Positions 60,329-64,000 of a DNA stretch of 64,000 nucleotides are shown piece by piece. Under the pieces are notes generated by a model. The model ran no database searches. It saw only the letters and a program-made list of their open reading frames with translations, and was not told the DNA's origin. This DNA comes from Lysobacteraceae bacterium SCN 69-320 (lineage in GTDB: Bacteria > Pseudomonadota > Gammaproteobacteria > Xanthomonadales > Rhodanobacteraceae). Positions within the stretch are counted from its first letter, which is position 1. Each line of letters begins with the position of its first letter. The stretch is taken from positions 1 through 64,000 of the forward strand of contig MEFP01000003.1 in the NCBI GenBank assembly GCA_001725155.1. The letters are read 5' to 3'. A program made the translations under genes and the position numbers.

Positions 60329-60982
60329 ATGACAACGACGGTCGTCTTCGATTTCGACGGCGTGCTGCTGCGCGGCGACAGCTTCGCCGGCTATCTGCGC
60401 TGGCGCACGGCGCAGCGGCGCCGGCGCCTGCTCGCCGCCCTGCCCGCGGTGCCGCTGCTGCCCTTGCTGCGTCATCCGCGCACCCTGCCCTGGGCCGCCC
60501 GGGTATTCACCAGCGCGCTGACCCTGGGCCTGGACCGCGCCCGCTTCGAGCGCGAGATCGACGCCTTCTGCGAGATCTGGCTCGCGCACGAAGGCCGCGT
60601 CATCGCGCCGCTGCTGGCGCGGCTGCGCGAGCACGTCGCGGCCGGCGACCGCGTGTTCGTGGCCAGCGGCACGGCCGACTATCTGCTGCACGGATTGCTC
60701 GTGCGACTCGGCGTCGACGGTGTCACCGCGCTGGGCACCGAAGTCGAGTTCGGCCCGACCGGGCTGCGCGCACGCCGCCACAACTACGGCGCGGCGAAAC
60801 TCGCGACCCTGGCCGAAGCCGGCGTGCATGCGCCGTGGTCGATCAGCTACAGCGACAGCTATGCCGACCTGCCGATACTCGCTGCCGCGACGCGCGCCGT
60901 ACTCGTCGACCCGAGCCCGTCCCACGAACGCCTCGTACGCGAAGCACTCGGCGCGCGTCTGGAGCTGATCCGGACGCGTTGA
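60329..60982 (+). CDS. HAD-superfamily phosphatase (HAD-IB, SerB-like)
   Basis: A 217-residue protein. Motif I is FDFDGVLLRGDS with two aspartates, motif II is VFVASGTADYL, and motif III/IV is the Lys in AAKLATL and SYSDSYADLPIL. This is the HAD-IB group that includes SerB-like phosphatases; the substrate is unknown. It lies in the conserved clp-trpC interval. The 180 bases between its stop and trpC hold no gene I can support. Confidence 0.85.
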   Translation: MTTTVVFDFDGVLLRGDSFAGYLRWRTAQRRRRLLAALPAVPLLPLLRHPRTLPWAARVFTSALTLGLDRARFEREIDAFCEIWLAHEGRVIAPLLARLREHVAAGDRVFVASGTADYLLHGLLVRLGVDGVTALGTEVEFGPTGLRARRHNYGAAKLATLAEAGVHAPWSISYSDSYADLPILAAATRAVLVDPSPSHERLVREALGARLELIRTR

Positions 60983-61180
60983 GTGCAGACCTGCGACACA
61001 TAAGTCGCCGCTGAGCGCCGCGAACCGCAACGTCACGGCGCCGGCAATCCGAAAGGCTTTCGTCGAAGCAGTTCCGTCGAGGTCTGCTCCACGGCCTGTT
61101 CCCTGCGGACACGCTTTCAATCGAGGCCCTGCGCAGCGGAAAGACCTTGATCTTGCGGCTCGCAGGCTCACCGCAACCTA

Positions 61181-61978
61181 TTACGCGAACAGCCTCAGCA
61201 GCTCGGCGCCGGGATCGGGCGCGCGCATGAAGGCTTCGCCGACGAGAAACGCATGCACGCCGTTGTCGCGCATCAGCGCGACGTCGCCGGCGGCGAGGAT
61301 GCCGCTCTCGGTCACGAGCAGGCGCTGCGCCGGCACGCGTTCGCGCAGATCCAGCGTGGTCTGCAGCGAGACCTCGAACGTGCGCAGATTGCGGTTGTTG
61401 ACGCCGATCAGCACCGGCAGGCCGGCCGCAACGGCCAGCGCGCGCTCCATCTCGGCGGCATCGTGCACTTCGACGAGCACGTCCATGCCCAGATCCAGCG
61501 CCAGCGCGGCGAGTTCGGCCAGCGCCGCATCGCCGAGCGCGGCGACGATCAGCAGGATGCAGTCGGCGCCGAGCACGCGCGCCTCGTAGACCTGGTACGC
61601 GTCGATCGTGAAGTCCTTGCGCAGCACCGGCAGCGCGCAGGCCGCGCGCGCCTGGCGCAGGTAGTCGTCGCTGCCCTGGAAGAAGTCGACGTCGGTCAGC
61701 ACCGACAGGCAGGCCGCATCGGCGGCCTCGTAGCTGCGCGCGATCGCGGCCGGATCGAAGTCCGCGCGAATCACGCCCTTGCTCGGGCTGGCCTTCTTGA
61801 TCTCGGCGATGACCGCCGGCTGCTGCGCCGCGACGCGCGCCTGCAGCGCCGCGGCGAAGCCGCGCACGGTTGGCGCCGATTCGACCTGGGCCGACAGCGC
61901 GCGCAACGAAACCTGCGCGCTGCGCGTTTCGATTTCCTGCGCCTTGCGCGCCAGGATCTTCTTCAGGATGTCACTCAC
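61181..61978 (-). CDS. trpC: Indole-3-glycerol phosphate synthase
   Basis: A 265-residue TIM-barrel enzyme of tryptophan synthesis. The conserved parts are [49 protein letters not shown] and [12 protein letters not shown], followed by VTESGI. GTG 61978 ([15 protein letters not shown]) is the family start; a frame extending to 62203 is not needed. It is transcribed from the trpD side. Confidence 0.95.
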   Translation of the reverse strand: MSDILKKILARKAQEIETRSAQVSLRALSAQVESAPTVRGFAAALQARVAAQQPAVIAEIKKASPSKGVIRADFDPAAIARSYEAADAACLSVLTDVDFFQGSDDYLRQARAACALPVLRKDFTIDAYQVYEARVLGADCILLIVAALGDAALAELAALALDLGMDVLVEVHDAAEMERALAVAAGLPVLIGVNNRNLRTFEVSLQTTLDLRERVPAQRLLVTESGILAAGDVALMRDNGVHAFLVGEAFMRAPDPGAELLRLFA

Positions 61979-62209
61979 GGAATGCCTCGTTGAAAAACAA
62001 CCGGATTTTTCTCTGCCCCGCGAAGCCGGCCCGGGAACAGAACCCCTCCCCTTCAAGGGGGCGAGCGAGCCGCCGCCCAGGACCGCAGGTTCTGGCGTCT
62101 CCGAGCGCCCAACGGGCCGGATGGGCTTGGGTGGGGATGGGGTCAGCGCAGCTCGCATCGGAGGCGAGACTTCCGCCCGCCGCGCGACATCGCCGGAAGA
62201 CAAGCCGCA
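61979..62209. other. trpD-trpC intergenic region with repeats
   Basis: About 230 bases. It contains CCCCTTCAAGGGG and a segment rich in GGGCTTGGGTGGGGATGGGG-like runs, as seen in short interspersed repeats between genes of Xanthomonadales. No gene is supported. It separates trpC from trpD, which are usually closer. Confidence 0.4.
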
Positions 62210-63241
62210 CTAGCCGCCCAGCCGCTGCGTCGCGGCGACGAACTGGTCGAGCTTCGCGCGCGCCTCGCCGGTCGCAATGGCCTCGTTGGCCAGCGCGACG
62301 CCTTCGGCGATGGAGCCGGCGAGGTTCGCCGCGTACAACGCGGCACCGGCGTTCAGCACGACGATGTCGCGCGCGACGCCAGCCTGGTTGTCCAGCACTT
62401 CGAGCACGCGCCGGCTGGATTCGTCGGCATCGGCGACGACGAGCTGGCGCGACGAAGCCATGGCCAGGCCGAACTCTTCGGGATGGATCTCGTACTCGCT
62501 GACTTCGCCGTCGCGCAGTTCGCCGACCAGGGTCGCACCGCCCAGCGAGATCTCGTCGAGGCCGTCGCGGCCGTGCACGACCAGCGCGTGCCGCGCGCCG
62601 AGCTGCTGCAGCACGCGCACCTGGATGCCGACGAGGTCGGCGTGGAACACGCCCATCAGGATGTTCGGCGCGCCGGCCGGGTTGGTCAGCGGGCCGAGGA
62701 TGTTGAACAAGGTGCGCACGCCCATTTCCTTGCGCACCGGCGCGACGACCCTCATGGCCGGGTGGTGATTCGGCGCGAACATGAAGCCGATGCGCGTCTC
62801 CTCGAGGCAGGCGGCCACGCGCGCCGCGTCGAGGTCGATGCGCGCACCCAGGGTTTCCAGCACGTCGGCGCTGCCCGAGCGCGAGGACACGCTGCGGTTG
62901 CCGTGCTTGGCCACGTGCACGCCGCAGGCGGCGACGACGAACATCGAGGTGGTGGAGATGTTGAAACTGTTGGCGCTGTCGCCGCCGGTGCCGACGATGT
63001 CGACGAAATACGGATAATCCGGCGTGACCACGCGCAGGGACATGGCCCGCATGACCTCGGCTGCGGCGCTGATCTCGCCGACGGTTTCCTTCTTGACGCG
63101 CAGCCCGGTGATGATCGCGGCGACCATGACCGGCGAGACCTCGCCGCGCATGATCTGGCCCATCAGGTCGACCATCTCGTCGTGGAAGATCTCGCGGTGT
63201 TCGATCGTGCGCTGCAGCGCCTGTTGCGGGGTAATCGCCAC
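62210..63241 (-). CDS. trpD: Anthranilate phosphoribosyltransferase
   Basis: A 343-residue enzyme of normal length. The conserved parts are [23 protein letters not shown] (the PRPP site), [18 protein letters not shown] and [12 protein letters not shown], then [10 protein letters not shown]. It catalyses the second step of tryptophan synthesis, followed later in the pathway by TrpC. It continues the core chromosome order. Confidence 0.96.
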   Translation of the reverse strand: MAITPQQALQRTIEHREIFHDEMVDLMGQIMRGEVSPVMVAAIITGLRVKKETVGEISAAAEVMRAMSLRVVTPDYPYFVDIVGTGGDSANSFNISTTSMFVVAACGVHVAKHGNRSVSSRSGSADVLETLGARIDLDAARVAACLEETRIGFMFAPNHHPAMRVVAPVRKEMGVRTLFNILGPLTNPAGAPNILMGVFHADLVGIQVRVLQQLGARHALVVHGRDGLDEISLGGATLVGELRDGEVSEYEIHPEEFGLAMASSRQLVVADADESSRRVLEVLDNQAGVARDIVVLNAGAALYAANLAGSIAEGVALANEAIATGEARAKLDQFVAATQRLGG

Positions 63242-63528
63242 GGCCGGCTCCGGCGGTTCGGGCCGGCGATGATAAGGAGTCCGCGCGCAAAGGTCAGTGC
63301 AATCCTGGGCATAAGCCGCCGCCGCGGCAGACGGCGAGGTGTGCGGCAGGCGGGCTCGGCCGCACGGCTTCGGCGACCGCGGACACCCATGGTCTTTGAA
63401 TCAAATCAATCCGTTACGGCGATTCCTTCCCGCTTTTGCCCTGTCGCGTGCTTGCGCGCGGCGGCCACGCCTGCCATCTATCGCGCTGTTGCGCCGCCCC
63501 TTGGCGCCCTGTTCCGGGAGAACTGCCC

Positions 63529-64000
63529 ATGTCGTTTCGCTTCGCCGCCGCCAGCCTGCTGCTGATCGCTCCCCTGGCCCAGGCGCACGATCCGCTGCCC
63601 TCCGCCGACTGGTGCCAGCAGGGCAGGCCCGTCCAGGTCGCGGAATTCCGTTTCCAGAAGCCGGCCCTGTTCAGCTATCGCGCCTGCCTGGCCAAGCTCA
63701 CCGGTCGCAACGACGACGCGCCGGGCTGCACCGTGCGCGACGACGCCGAGGCCATCCTCCGCGGCAGCGCCGTGCGCAGCCAGACCATACCGACCCACCA
63801 GTGTCCGGCGCAGACCTGCGGCGAGTTCGACGACGACTACAACGTCGCGCGACGCATGGCCTTCAACCTCTGCAACACCTTCGCCACCGGATTGCCTTCG
63901 CTGACGAGCACCGACAACGGCAGCGTCGTGGCGATCCTGACCGGCCCGTCCACCCTGATCGCGCCGGGCCACCACGCCGACTACACCCTGTCCCAGGGCA
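63529..64000 (+). CDS. Secreted hypothetical protein (partial)
   Basis: Begins at ATG 63529 behind CGGGAG and runs past the end of the window; 157 residues are visible. A signal peptide (residues 1-19, ending AQA) is followed by a Cys-rich segment (DWCQQG, YRACLAK, GCTVRDD, HQCPAQTCGEFDDDY, NLCNTF), which suggests disulfides in the periplasm or outside the cell. No family is recognised. About 290 bases between trpD and this gene form the divergent promoter region. Confidence 0.6.
   Translation, partial: MSFRFAAASLLLIAPLAQAHDPLPSADWCQQGRPVQVAEFRFQKPALFSYRACLAKLTGRNDDAPGCTVRDDAEAILRGSAVRSQTIPTHQCPAQTCGEFDDDYNVARRMAFNLCNTFATGLPSLTSTDNGSVVAILTGPSTLIAPGHHADYTLSQG

Overview
The window is GC-rich and bacterial. 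From about 52.8 kb to the end it carries ordinary chromosomal genes in an order typical of Xanthomonadales/Lysobacterales (Gammaproteobacteria): tRNA-Gln, rpsI, rplM, a GlcF-like Fe-S protein, coq7, a secreted subtilase, speD, a Clp/CRP regulator, a HAD phosphatase, trpC and trpD. The assignment rests on this gene order and on the Clp-type regulator, not on any rRNA.

Everything left of the tRNA-Gln gene is accessory DNA. Two related integrative elements sit in tandem. Each ends on its right with a tyrosine integrase, a Rho-independent terminator and an 18-bp copy of the tRNA-Gln 3' end (9883-9900 and 52702-52719). Island 1 enters from outside the window and ends at 9900. Island 2 is complete, about 42.8 kb (9883-52719). 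Each has a putative origin of transfer (about 2255-2345 and 50155-50245): a conserved hairpin block, then an inverted repeat followed by a TAAGTGCGC-like core resembling the nic region of IncQ/MOBQ plasmids. Each oriT is followed by a small gene and a TraD-like relaxosome gene. Island 2 encodes a MobA/MobL relaxase but no mating-pair formation genes, so it is best read as an integrative mobilizable element.

Island 1 visible part (1-9.9 kb): an IS21 remnant cut by an IS3-family element, a PIN-like gene, oriT and traD-like genes, then a cargo slot between traD and int holding a UvrD-like helicase, a DUF4209 protein and a convergent TIR-domain protein. The same slot is empty in island 2.

Island 2 from left to right: a DUF6573 gene; a secreted Rhs protein with an AHH nuclease tip and immunity-like genes (10.8-14.0 kb); hypothetical genes of lower GC (14.0-15.3 kb); a NYN-LOTUS ribonuclease-like protein with a helical partner; an SRAP protein; small genes and a winged-helix protein; a lexA-imuA-imuB-dnaE2 SOS mutagenesis cassette with a LexA-type operator (20.5-26.3 kb); DUF4238, XRE, lipoprotein, BON and LuxR genes; a low-GC two-gene cassette of a ParA-like ATPase and a class III cyclase-like protein (31.2-32.9 kb); an XRE-ImmA/IrrE metallopeptidase with a coupled partner; an OLD-family nuclease; a complete Qat anti-phage system (qatABCD, 37.9-42.5 kb); an IS21-like transposon; the relaxase; a PemK/MazF-like gene pair; oriT, traD-like gene and integrase.

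The candidates I consider least described are the helicase-DUF4209-TIR cargo of island 1, the ParA/cyclase pair, the NYN-LOTUS pair and the paired oriT regions of the tandem islands.
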